Source of the DNA: Cephalopachus bancanus | Taxonomy: Eukaryota > Chordata > Mammalia > Primates > Tarsiidae | Length of the DNA stretch: 64,000 bases | Reading direction: 5' to 3' | Assembly: GCA_027257055.1 (NCBI GenBank) | Contig: JAPVLO010000003.1 | Location: 16,247,501 to 16,311,500, forward strand | Shown here: positions 47,723 to 57,690 of the stretch, piece after piece | How positions within the stretch are numbered: position 1 is the stretch's first letter | Layout of the letters: every line of letters begins with the position of its first letter | Notes under the pieces: generated by a model | Told to the model about the DNA's origin: nothing | What the model saw: only the letters and a program-made list of their open reading frames with translations | Database searches by the model: none | Program-made: the position numbers and the translations under genes

Positions 47723-49008
47723 AGGTTGCCGCCTGCATTCAACAACTACCCTCCGCCAGAGGGTCGTCAATTTCGTCCTTCCTTTAATAATAATACTGCC
47801 TTTCCTTCTACTCTTTCTTTTCCTCCTACTTTCACATTGCTGCACATAAGTGCCGCTCCTTGGTGCGAGTTACTCAATCCCCTCCTCTGCTCACTATCAA
47901 GAAGACCCAACATGATCATTGCCTTCCTCCTTGCCGTCGTCTTTCAAACCAAGCCCACTACCCTGTCTGTCCTCCATTATTGGTTTACCATCTGTGAACT
48001 TTACAAGGCCAGCGGGATAAATACAGTCAAGGACTTGGACACGCAAACATGCTCTATAAACAATAGCTAAAAACCTGTTTCTCTCAGCTTAAAGTCCTCA
48101 ATAAGCTTGGCAGATGCTCATTGGCCCTTTCTATGCTTACTGGAAGTCCAAACTCGCGACTATTATAGATGGTGGCCAGACAAATACAATGGCTGTCCCT
48201 ATTGGTCATGCAGGATTCACTATGCCAACGAAGCCATCAGCAGGAAAGCCTTGGGGGGGCTGAGCTTCCTTGTTTGCCACTACATAGGTGGACATTCTGG
48301 GTGTGGAGGCCGCTTTTCTCACTTCACTTTTGACATCCCTAACCCAACCGCTAACCTCTGAAAAATTGGTACTCCCACCCTTCCAGGCGCCTATCCATCT
48401 CTCGCTCCACCTTTACCCCTTCCGTCACGGTATCAGTGGTAGAGCACATAAAAACCCAGGAACAACAGCTCCTGGCAGTGATAGACCCTTTGTCCCCTTC
48501 CTCAGAAGACCAGCTCTCCCTACAACCCTCCCAGCATCTCCCTTCTTGGCTTACCATACTAGGCCACACCCTCCGCTTCTTAAATCAGTCCTTCCCTTCT
48601 CTTTCCTCCTCACAGTGTTTTCTTTGTGCCTCATTACAATGACCTCTGCTGGCCGCCATCCCACTTCCTGCCTCACCCAACAGTAATAGTACCCTCAACC
48701 TGTCTTCCACCGGAGAGGCCATCACCAAACCTCATGTTCCACTTTGGGAAGTGTCAGCCAACTCCTCTTACCTCTGTATTGGTCCGTCCAATGTTCCCTC
48801 TCTCTATTCAAATAGCCCTCTCTGTTCAACCACCATAAACTCAACAAACGGACACTTCCTCCTGCCCGGCCTCTTCTTATGGTGCAATGGCACCCTCCTT
48901 TCCCAGGCCTCCAATCTCACCTCCCCCTGTATAGTTGTTACACTAATCCCACAGCTCTCTCTCTACTCCATTGCTAACCTCAAGGCCCTCTTAACTCCTG
49001 AACACTGA
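47723..49008 (+). pseudogene. ERV-A env, surface (SU) part, broken
   Basis: An ATG at 47912 starts a hydrophobic signal-like segment MIIAFLLAVVF; the frame stops at 48068-48070. Further SU sequence appears in the frames of 48107-48361 (with CPYWSC) and 48436-49008. The latter carries the CXXC isomerase motif CFLC at 48616-48627, several Asn-X-Ser/Thr sites, a TGA at 48640-48642 and another TGA at 49006-49008. It is a pseudogene with frameshifts and stops, with the layout of a gammaretrovirus-type SU. Confidence 0.8.
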
Positions 49009-49608
49009 CGCAAGAGGGCTGTCTTCCTTCCAGTCGTGGTAGGATTGTCCCTGGCTTCCACAGTCACCTCCATAGGTCTATCAGGAGGGGCTCTCAGCTA
49101 CTCACTATGGGCCATGGAAGACTTACAAAACAAAATCCAGTTAGCTTTAGACACCACCTCCGATTCTCTCCAATCATTACAAAGACAGATAACAAGCATA
49201 GCACAAGTAGCCCTCCAAAATCGTCGGGCTCTAGATTTTCTAACAGCCGAAAAGGGAGGCACTTGTCTATTCCTCCAAGAGGAGTACTGTTATTACGTTA
49301 ACAAATCAGGAATCATTGAACAAAACATTAATAAACTACACCACCTCTCCTCACAACTCCAAAGGGCAAAATCTTCACAAGTCGGTAGCCTGTTACAAAG
49401 CTCACTACTCACCTGGCTTTTGCCCATCTTCACACCTGCCATTCTCATTTTCGGCTTGTGCTCCTTTCTCCCTTGTATTATCAAGTTTCTCCAGTCACAA
49501 CTTTTAAAAATCTCTAATCAAAACATTAATCAACTTCTCCTACAGAATTATGACCTCCTGCCCACCGAAGATCCAGGTCTTGACTGTCCCAACCCTACAA
49601 ACCTCTAA
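49009..49608 (+). pseudogene. ERV-A env, transmembrane (TM) part, open frame
   Basis: Directly after the SU stop the frame reads RKR (49009-49017), the furin-type cleavage motif. A hydrophobic fusion-peptide-like stretch follows, then a heptad-like coil, then LQNRRALDFLTAEKGG (the conserved immunosuppressive-domain region) and the cysteine motif as C-X6-Y-C (49264-49290) instead of CX6CC. A membrane span lies near LLPIFTPAILIFGLCSFLP, followed by a cytoplasmic tail ending at 49606-49608. This half is free of stops over nearly 200 codons. There is no ATG at its beginning and the upstream stop separates it from SU, so a protein product is not implied. Confidence 0.88.
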
Positions 49609-49625
49609 CCATGTCTTCTCATTTC

Positions 49626-49935
49626 AGACATGCTCACCTTAAAGTTTAACCCCTACTACCTACCACTCGGATTCTCAGCGTTTCTTGACCACCTTCTTCG
49701 TGACAGTTCTCCCTTTCCCATGTCTACTCGACGACTGGCCGGACCAGCTTGCCGTTTTCCACTTACAACACACCTTCCAGGACTTCCACTCAAATGAAAT
49801 TTTTTCTTTTGGCGCCTACTTTGTGGGGTCTCATGTGGCTTGTCCTTTCACCCACCTCACCCACCGACGCCCATTGTCAGCAGGAAGTAGCCGGACAAAT
49901 GCTGCCCCTCTCCCATATAACCAAAGAGGTGGGAA
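49626..49935 (+). other. ERV-A post-env segment: splice acceptor plus leader-like frame
   Basis: TCTTCTCATTTCAG (AG at 49626-49627) is a good splice acceptor, and ATG follows at 49630. The first frame ends at TGA 49795-49797, which overlaps a second ATG at 49794 (ATGA). The second frame, open from 49749 to 50048, contains MKFFLLAPT and a following hydrophobic stretch that looks like a signal peptide; it runs on into the LTR. ERV-B has the same segment (54187-54500) with the two parts in one frame. The spacing of the PSRTSTQMKF region resembles the N-terminal leader of HERV-H-type Env. Its position after TM is unexpected. Confidence 0.65.
49923..49935 (+). other. ERV-A polypurine tract
   Basis: AAAGAGGTGGGAA directly before TGAAGG of the 3' LTR; it is conserved in ERV-B. 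It primes plus-strand synthesis in retroviruses. Confidence 0.8.
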
Positions 49936-50293
49936 TGAAGGACCACCACCAGCCACAAGTAAAGCCACATCCCCTCCCTTTCCTGGAAAGGGGTCTAAAC
50001 CCAGCCCCCACCAAAAATGGCAAGCCGGCAAACAAAAATGGCAACTGAAACGGTGTCTTCCGGGTTCTTCCTCCGCACCCTTTCCCGTGCCCGCGAAAAA
50101 TCCCCCAACCTAAATGAAGCTCTGCCAGCCAACCTATAAGCTACTGACAGGTCACCCTAAGCCCTGATAAAGGCTGCCGCGCCCTTGCCTCGGGGCTACA
50201 GCCTGACCCTCAGATACTGTAGCCACCGCGTTCAATTCATTAAATCTCTTGGCCTTAACGGGTGTTGAGTCTCACAGTGTGCACCGTCTTTCA
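49936..50293 (+). repeat. ERV-A 3' LTR
   Basis: TGAAGGACCACC to CACCGTCTTTCA, alignable end to end with the 5' LTR. The TATA region is mutated; the ATTAAA signal is kept. Confidence 0.93.
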
Positions 50294-51963
50294 CCAGTTG
50301 TTTTTCTTTTAATAGACAACCGGTTCTGTAGAATTCAAAAAAATTTTCCAAGTGTTCTCTGACTCTGGGTACTGAAAGCAGTGAGCATGAGAATGCTTAG
50401 ATGTCTCTAGAACTGGTCATCTGAAAGGGAATTTTCTTCCACTTGGCTTTGTAGCTTCAAAGACTGTCAAACTATAGTATGAACAGGAATCATTTTAAGT
50501 GCCAACAGCAATACCCCCTCCCCATCTCTGTGATGAAGGCAAGGACTCTGAACCTTTACAAATTCCAATGCAGACACTTCCAACCACTTTTTGAGGAACA
50601 TCTCAGTAGAGGCATGTCACCAGGCGGATGCATTTTTCACAAGTCAGGGATAGTAGAGTGCAGTTGGGGCTTGGGGGCTGGAGGCCTGAGGTTCAGACCC
50701 TAGGATGCAATTTTGTTGATCTCTAGGTAAAGCAGCCCAGTAGAAGTGTAATCACCAGAGGTTACTACAACACAAAGGAATCTGCAAGAGACCACAGGGG
50801 ACCATGTGGAACAGCAGATGTGGATCAGCCAACATGAGGTCTGGTACCAGATAGGGAAAGTAAGGCAGAGGAAAACTTGTTGAAGAGTTAACAGAAAATT
50901 TTCTTTTCAAATATATATTTTTGTCCTAGAAATAGGGATTTTGAATTTTGTCACTATAGTGACTGGAATTTGAAAGCTTTACTCTGTCTTAATGGGGTAG
51001 CCCAAGGGGGTCACAAAAAACATGTGGAGGAGTACCATTGCTGCATCTAAAGAGACTGAATCCAAGCTGCTGAGTGGAGACAGGAAGCACTGCTGCCCTT
51101 GCCCATCCTTTGCCCTTGGCAAAGTCTGGGAAAACGACAACCTGTATTGGCTGATTGAGCGCTTCTGATCATCGATCCCTCCCACCTAGAACAGCTCAAC
51201 CACAGAATAAAGTGTCCAGACACAGCTAAGAGCTCATTGTCTGGCATCTGGGAATGAGGATTTGAATCTCCCTCACTGTGACCATCTCTGGGGTAAACTG
51301 ATCAAGTCCACTGGTTTTGCTTTCTTGAATCTGAGAACAGAGCGCACGCTCCCCCACAAAAACCTCACAGAAAGTCCCAGCTTCCTAGTCCATTACTGCT
51401 GGCCCATATTTCAGTGACAGTCAGTCCCCCGAGGCTTGAGGGATTCTATTCCAACAGCTGACTTGCCAATTATCAGACAACATTTAAAAAATATTACAAA
51501 CAAAAGAAACATGTAATTTTCAGGAAAGAGACCAAATTACATGACCAGACATAGAGGCAGAATTAATAAGAGGAAGAGACGTGAACTTCAATGAAAACAT
51601 AATGAGGGGGAAACACATAATGAGGACTTTTTGGAAGATACAACTAGAGCATAAAATATGACATTATGGAACTAAAAAATATGATTTCTAAATTTAGCAA
51701 TTCAATGTAGAAATTAAAGAGAATGATTACTTCTGAAAACCAAATTAATGTTTGGTGGGATCCCAATAACCCAGAGCAAAACAAAACATGCTAGATAAGA
51801 GAAATGTGCAAGTACAAGACAGAGGACCAAGGGAGCGGAGTCTTAATTGTCTAATAATAGGATTTCTAGAAGGAGAAAGAAAAAGATGGAAGAAGGCCAA
51901 AGAAAGACTTCTTTAGATTTAAATAACTTTCTAGTACCAGGTGAGTTTGATGGAAAAAACACA

Positions 51964-52490
51964 CTTTTTTTTTCCCTGAGTCCAGGTTTCACTCTGTCAA
52001 TGAGGCTGCAATGCAGTGGTACGATCTCAGCTCACTGCACCCTCGACTTCCTGGACTCAGGAGATCCTTCCACCTTAGCCTCGTGAGTAGCTGGTATTAT
52101 AGGCATACACCACCATGCTCAGTTAATTTTTTTTTTTTTTTTTTTGAGTTGGAGTCTCACTCTGTTGCCCAGGCTGAAGTACAATGGCACGCTCATGGCC
52201 ACTGCAGCCTCGACCTGCTGGGCTCCGGCGATCCTTCCGCCTCAGCCTTCCAAGTAGCTGGAACTACAGGCACACACCACCACACCCGGCTAATTTTTTT
52301 ATTTATTGTAGAGATGAGGTCTCACCAAGTTGCCCAGGCTGGTCTCGAACCTGTGAGTCCAGACAATCCTCTCACCTCAGCCTTTCAAAGTGCTGGAATT
52401 ATAGGCATGAGCCACTGTGCCCGGATAATTTTTTGATTTTTTTGTACAGATGAAGTCTCCCTGTATTGTCCAGGCGAAGACACTAGAAAT
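51964..52490 (-). mobile_element. Outer Alu, antisense, split by a second Alu
   Basis: The 5' half on the + strand (51964-52130) stops at CAGTTAATTTTT and the other half resumes at GGATAATTTTTTGATTTTTT near 52424. The inner Alu sits between them. Confidence 0.8.
52127..52424 (-). mobile_element. Inner Alu dimer, antisense
   Basis: Full-length antisense Alu with a T-tract start, inserted into the linker of an older antisense Alu. Confidence 0.9.
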
Positions 52491-52639
52491 GAAGCAGGAG
52501 CCTACCAGGCACACTCCTCCAAACATGAAAATAAAGAAAAATCTTGAGCTCCTTCAAGTGCAATTCCAAGCACCTAGTTATCCTTGAAAAGTAAATGGAC
52601 AACTTGATAAACAAGAGAGTAACAGTAACTTAAAACAAT

Positions 52640-53225
52640 AGCCAAGAAAGTTAGTCACAGAATATTTGTTTCCCTACAAAAACCAAAGACAACATTTTAA
52701 CGTATGTCCCTGAGTTGTTTTCCAGAAACAACCCCAGCAGATGGATCCTTTGGCACACAGACCTCAGATAAGGGGGAACTAAGGATTGAAGTCTGACCGC
52801 TGTTCTTTGTTCTAAATTTCTTCTTAACTGGAGGAGGTCACGCCCATGAGCCAGAGCTAACATTTTCTGCTGTTCCCAATTATTTTAGACAAAACTTCAC
52901 CTCCTTAACCAATTGCAAATCAGAAAATGTTTGAATCCACTTATGTGTGCCCCCTTATTGAGATGTCCTGACTTCTGAGATCAAATCAATGTATGACCTC
53001 CATGTATTGATTTATGACTTTGCCTGGAACCTCTGCCTCCCCACATTCAAGAACCCTTACCTGTAAGCCATCTGGCAGGCTGGGTCTTGATCAAAAGTTG
53101 CCCCATTCTCCCTGATTGGCATCCTGCAATGAAATGCCTCACTTTTTCTCACTGCTATTCCCGATGACAGAGTTTGGCTTTGCTGTGTAGGGCAAGTGGA
53201 CCCCAGTTCAGTTCAATAACACGCT
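52640..53225 (+). mobile_element. Candidate solo LTR of an older ERV
   Basis: A 580-bp block interrupts LINE-like sequence. It shows LTR-like content: an AAATTTCTTC..CAATTGCAAATC region, CATCCTGCAATGAAATGCC near the 3' part and a final GACCCCAGTTCAGTTCAATA. The family is not recognised and the edges are estimates. Confidence 0.35.
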
Positions 53226-53580
53226 CCAGAAAGTAACCCCAAATAAAAATCTCAGACACTGGCAAAGTCAAAGAATTCAAGAAAACAACAATGAATAATG
53301 AACCTTGTAATAGCAATTTCTAAATAGACGCTAGGGTAACACAGGATAATAAGAATCTGGGATCCAATGAGACTTTTTAAGGGAAAATTTAAGAGCTTTG
53401 GCCAAAATTTTGTTATCTCAAAACCTAAGATTAGGGGTGTGTAAGAAGAAAATGCAAAGTAAAGAGTGCTTTTAAGCTTAGTTGAGGTTTATGAATTGTA
53501 AGGGAAGAGGTGCAATGCCATTCTACAGTGCAGGGCAGACAACTTGAAACTGCTCCTTAGACGTAGCTGTTCTGAAAATC

Positions 53581-53720
53581 CTTTCTCTATCACTCCCCTC
53601 TTTCTCTCCTCCCCTTCTCTCTCTCTCTCTCTCCCTCCCTCCCTCCCACTTTCCCTCTCTCTCTCTCCCCCCCTTCCCCTTCTCTCTCTTTTTCTACCTT
53701 CTAAACTTCTCCCCCTTTTT
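53581..53720. repeat. Pyrimidine-rich low-complexity tract
   Basis: CT-rich sequence with (CT)n and (CCCT)n runs, 55 bp outside the ERV-B 3' LTR. It creates artificial Ser/Leu/Pro and Arg/Glu frames. Confidence 0.92.
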
Positions 53721-53775
53721 CTGTTCCTACCCATATTCTTAACACAGGGAAAATTAGCTATAGCTCCAGGGTACG

Positions 53776-54173
53776 TGAAAGACGGTGGCGCACAGTGAGA
53801 CTCAACACCCATTAAGGCCAAGAGATTTAATGAGTCCAACGTGGTGGGCTACAGGACCTGAGGGTCAGGCTGTAGCCCCGAGGCAAGGGCTCCACAGCCT
53901 TTATAGGGGCTTAGGGCCTTTATAGGGGCTTAGGGCGACCTGTCAGTCATTTATAGGTCAGCTGGCAGAGCTTCATTTAGGTTGGTGGATTTTTCGCGGG
54001 CGCGGGAAAGGGTGAGCCGGACTGTGGAAGAAGAACCTGGAAGATGCCGTTTCAGACGCCCCCTTTGTTTGCCGGGTTGCCATTTTAGGCGGGGGCTGGG
54101 TTTGGGCCCCTTTCCAGGAAAAGGAAAATGTGGTTTGCTAGTGCTTAGCAGTGGCCCTGGCGGTGGCCCTTCA
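53776..54173 (-). repeat. ERV-B 3' LTR with duplicated TATA segment
   Basis: From TGAAGGGCCACC (54173) to CACCGTCTTTCA (53776) on the minus strand. A 19-bp tandem duplication at 53897-53935 doubles the TATA box: TTTATA on the + strand at 53900-53905 and 53919-53924. Confidence 0.92.
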
Positions 54174-54186
54174 TTCCCACCTCTTT
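54174..54186 (-). other. ERV-B polypurine tract
   Basis: AAAGAGGTGGGAA on the minus strand, directly before TGAAGG of the 3' LTR; identical to that of ERV-A. Confidence 0.8.
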
Positions 54187-54500
54187 GGTTATACCGGAGA
54201 GAGGCGGCGTTTATCTGTCTAGCTGCTTCCTGCTGACAATGGGCATCGGTGGGTGAGGTGGGTGAAAGGCCAAGCCACATGAAACCCCGCAAGTAGGCAC
54301 CAAAAGAAAAAATTTCATTTGAGTGGAAGTCCTGGAAGGTGCCTTGTAAGTGGAAAACGGCAAGCTGGTCCGGCCAGTCGTCGAGTGGACACGGGAAAGG
54401 GAGGAACCAACTGTCACGAAGAAGGTGGTTAAGAGATGCTGAGAATCTGAGTGGTAGGTAGTAGGGGTAAACTTTAAGGCGAGCATGTCTGAAATGAGAA
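54187..54500 (-). other. ERV-B post-env segment: splice acceptor plus 91-codon frame
   Basis: On the minus strand TCTTCTCATTTCAG (AG at 54490-54489) is followed by ATG at 54486 and a 91-codon open frame to 54211. It includes SRTSTQMKFFLLVPT. Relative to ERV-A one A is absent near the start and one T is absent after MKFFLL, so the two copies differ in frame at two places. Otherwise the segment is about 90% identical to 49626-49935. Confidence 0.65.
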
Positions 54501-54529
54501 GACAAGGCTAGAGGTCTGTAGCCTTTTGG

Positions 54530-56224
54530 TCATAGGGGCTCCGGCTCATTCTAGCTATTTTCTGCTGGGGAGGGGCAGCATGGGGGATGTTTTAAGGCTG
54601 GTATGGAGCCGGAGGTGGTTTAGACGGAAGGGGCGAGTATGAATGTAACAGTAGTTGGTTGACCATTATTTGAGAGAGCTCTGCCAGGCGCTGTTGGAGA
54701 AACCTAAAAACACATGGGGCCATCGACAACAGGATAAATATAACAATTAGTGGAGTTAGAACAGGGAGAAGACACGTTAGGAGTTGGGGTTGTCACCATC
54801 CTGAGAATGGGCCTCCAGTCAGGTCTTCTCTGTTTTTGGAGTTTTTTTGGTAATTGTTTAATTCTGTCCTTGACTATCCCTGATTTATTGGCATAGAAGC
54901 AGTATTCCTCCCTAAGAAATAAGCATATTCCTCTCTCTTTTGCTGTAAGCAGGTTTAGTCCCCGTCAATTCTGGAGGACCATATCAGCCAGGGAATCTAG
55001 TTGTGTTTGTAAGTTTAGGACCGTGTCCGCCACCTGTTGTATGTCCTCGATCAGTTGGGAGGAGAGCTGTTTGTAAAAGTGAAGTGAGGATCCCAGCCAT
55101 GCTGCCCCCGTTCCCATGGCTGCGGTAATACTCAGCCCACCAGTAGAGGTATGAGCTGAACTGCCCGCCTTACCCGTGATGTTGAGGAACCAACCAAGGG
55201 GACAGGCAGGCTTTGGTTACCAGGTGCTATTACAATGGTGGGGAGGAGGATGACAAGAATGCAGGACCCCGACCAGTTGGGGGGCAGGACTGGGTAGATG
55301 GTAGTGCCGCGCCGCATAGAAATGCAGTCCCGTTAAGTGGGGGGCAGAGGGTGTTATTTGTTTGGACCATGAGTGATCGTGAGCAGAGGCAGAGGGGGGG
55401 CCCATCTGACTTCCAATGTGCCGTTTCATATTATACACTGGGACGCGGGCAAGTTAGGTGGGAGAAGGATATTAGAACGCGGTAGTGAAGGTGGACATTG
55501 GGTTGGAGGCATAGGGAGAGTCCAATTTCCTGTGACCAGGACAGGGGAGACCCAGGACTGGCTGGAACTGAGGCATAGTCAGCAGTCCTTTGCTAAGGCA
55601 GGGTTAGTAAGGCTAAGCAGGGTATGGGTTTTGTTAAGGACAGAAAGGAGTCCCGGGTTTGTCTGATAAGGGCCTCGGGGTTTTGGGAGATTGGGGCGCA
55701 CCAAAACCGATCCGTTGAAATGTTGAATGAGTTTTTCCATGACCCGCTTCGTGTTCTGCTGTTCTGCATAATCCTGCACCCCTCCCCCGTCTGACCTACC
55801 CACAGGAGGTCTGAGGTTCCAGCAGATTTTTTGTCTCTGGTGCCTGGGACAAGAATATCCAGCGTGTTGTCCCAGACTCCGTCCCGTCCAGGCCTGTTGT
55901 TTGGTTGGCCTGAGGCAGACCTAGGCTTGCTCGTAGCAAGGTGCCTGGACAAAAGAATGGAAGGTTGAACACTCAGTGGGGCAAGGGGGTATCGTTTTTT
56001 GGGGACTTGGTGGGGGGTCTTGTTCCCAGCAGCGGACTGCGCCACAGCGGCCTGGGCAGCCCACTTGGAAATCTCTTAACAGCATTATAGCCCATTTGGT
56101 TTCCTGGTTGGCACAAAAATTTTTGAAGACAGCACGTACGGGGAACCGACTGGTAGAGTTGGCGTTTTCCTGCAGTGGCGCATGGTTGCAAGTCCAATCA
56201 GCCATTCCCCATGTCATCATAAAG
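54530..56224 (-). pseudogene. ERV-B env remnant
   Basis: SU-like sequence (MADWTCNHAPLQENANSTS, later NPEALIRQTRDSFLSL) runs through several frames with stops. In TM, at about 54780-55130, the minus strand reads VLNLQTQLDSLADMVLQN, then a stop in the immunosuppressive-domain region, then CLFLREEYCFYANKSG, again a C-X6-Y-C motif (54925-54899). TM is roughly two-thirds identical to ERV-A TM by eye, far less similar than the LTRs. No membrane anchor is clearly readable. Confidence 0.72.
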
Positions 56225-56475
56225 TTACTGGTTAGGCTTACTCTCATCACTATGGCTAAACCGTAACCGGAGGGGTCCCACCTCATTAAATTTCCACACT
56301 GTATTGTTGGGAGGGGCCATGGAAATGAATGCCAGGCCGTTGTCTGACTGGATGGATGCCGGGAGGCCAAAGTGGGGGATGATGTGCTCCACCAAGGTTT
56401 CAGCCACCACTGAGGTTGTTTTCCAGCTCATGGGAAAGGCCTTTTTGGTGGACAGGAGGAAAGGTTTGCAGAAGT
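56225..56475 (-). pseudogene. ERV-B integrase core fragment
   Basis: After the reverse transcriptase end the sequence jumps to the integrase core: FPMSWKTTSVVAETLVEHII then HFGLPASIQSDNGLAFIS, with the second catalytic Asp in SDNG. The part with the catalytic Glu is missing; the next readable sequence is env. A deletion of RNase H plus the integrase N-terminus, and a second deletion into env, explain the layout. Confidence 0.72.
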
Positions 56476-57430
56476 TAGGAAGCATAAGCGGGGGGGGGGG
56501 AGCTAGGAGCACGTTTTGTAAAGTTTTGAAGGTGTGAGCTACAGCTGAGGGAGACGTGAGGGGGGAGCTTCCTTAGCTGCAGCATATAGCGGTTTAGCAA
56601 GTATAGGGAAATGGGGGACCCAATGCCTAAAGAAGTCCACCAGCCCAAGGAACGACAAGATATTAGCACTTGAGATGGGGGGGTAGGAGTTTCCTGATGG
56701 AGGTGGTGTGGTCCACCATGAGGGCCTTGGAGGTGGGGGTCAGGGCCACCCCTAGGTAGGTGACTTGTGGTGTAGAGAGTTGAGCTTTGGAAGGGATACC
56801 TTGTATCTCCGCTGTGTTAAAAGGTTAAGGGGGGAGGCCGTATCCCAGAGAGAGACCTTCCAGGAGGGGCTGCACAGGAGGAGGTCATCTACATACTGGA
56901 GGAGAGTGTTATTCCTAGAGTCATAAGAGGACAGGTCCTTAGCCAATGCCTGGCCGAAAAGATGGGGACTATTATGGAATTTCTGAGGCAGGACCGTCCA
57001 GGTTAATTGTTGGGTCCTGCAGGTGTCTGGATTCTCTCAAGTAAAGGTAAAGAGTGGCTGGGAGTTTGGATGTAGGGGGATGGTGAAGAAGGCATTTTTA
57101 AGGTCCAGAACTGTTAAATGAGTGGTAGTGGGGGGTATCTGAGATAGGAGAGTGTATGGGTTAGGGACCACTGGATGCAGTGGTATTATGGCAGAGTTGA
57201 TTATTTGCAGATCCTGCACCAGTCAATAAGTATCAGACGGCTTTTATTGGGAGGATGGGAGTATTATAAGGGGAGTTGGTAGGAACCAGAAGACCCTGGA
57301 GGGGCAGCTGGTTAACAATAGGCTGGAGGCCCTTGTGATAGGCATGTGAGATAGAAAATTGAGGCCTGGAAGGGAAGCAAGAGGGATTTTTAAGGCGAAT
57401 GAGGACTGGGGTGTGGTGATTGGTCACCAC
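56475..57430 (-). pseudogene. ERV-B reverse transcriptase, broken
   Basis: Reverse transcriptase motifs are readable in order on the minus strand: the N-terminal GLQPIVNQLPLQGLLVPTNS region, motif A as VLDLKNAFFTIPL (57037-57219), and motif C as LLQYVDDLLL (YVDD, 56752-56946). A connection-like stretch SPISLYLLNRYM follows. The frame changes several times and RNase H is essentially absent. The identity as a class I pol is clear. Confidence 0.82.
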
Positions 57431-57690
57431 AGGGTGGAAGTGTCCCAGACTACTGGATTAACTTTTTGGGGGGAAATGGGGAAATCGGACAAAGGTTCCA
57501 GGGGGAAGACAGCACAGGTGAGGGTCAGGAGCGGAGTCAGGGGAACTTGGTGTGAGGTGAGGCAGATAGGTGCTCCGAGCTTATATAGAAGGTCAGAATA
57601 GGTAGCCCCTGTGTCCACCGAAAGGGAGATGGACTTACCCGCTACCCATAGTGTGGCCCTGGGCTCGGCAAGGGTGATTGGGGTGTTCAA
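57424..57690 (-). pseudogene. ERV-B protease, open frame
   Basis: An 88-codon frame with the active site SLSVDTGATYSDLL and the upstream LWVAGKSI strand of the aspartic protease fold. It overlaps the end of the gag frame in a different frame. The sequence is only distantly similar to the ERV-A protease (DTGA shared; flanks differ). Confidence 0.75.

Larger units (their letters stand above)
45142..50293 (+). mobile_element. ERV-A: HERV-H-like class I provirus, defective
   Basis: A provirus with two LTRs, primer site, leader splice donor, gag, partial protease, env, polypurine tract and 3' LTR. Pol from mid-protease onward is absent, so the element cannot have moved alone in its present form. 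The flanking pentamers are ACAGT (45137-45141) and CCAGT (50294-50298), an imperfect 5-bp target duplication. By hand count the LTRs differ at about 39 of 358 positions (roughly 11%), so the insertion is old. The primer site and the gag/env motifs place it with gammaretrovirus-like elements near HERV-H; the exact family name needs a library comparison. Confidence 0.9.
50294..53775. other. Spacer between the two proviruses
   Basis: Mostly unique sequence at 50294-51470, an A-rich LINE-like stretch at 51470-51960, a nested Alu pair, a candidate solo LTR (52640-53225) and a pyrimidine-rich tract (53581-53720). No gene is recognised. Confidence 0.6.

Noticed and set aside
53489..53839. 116-codon Arg/Glu/Gly-rich frame near ERV-B
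   Set aside because: Produced by the pyrimidine-rich tract and LTR edge.
55973..56266. 96-codon + strand frame opposite ERV-B env
   Set aside because: Shadow of the minus-strand env remnant; no independent motif.
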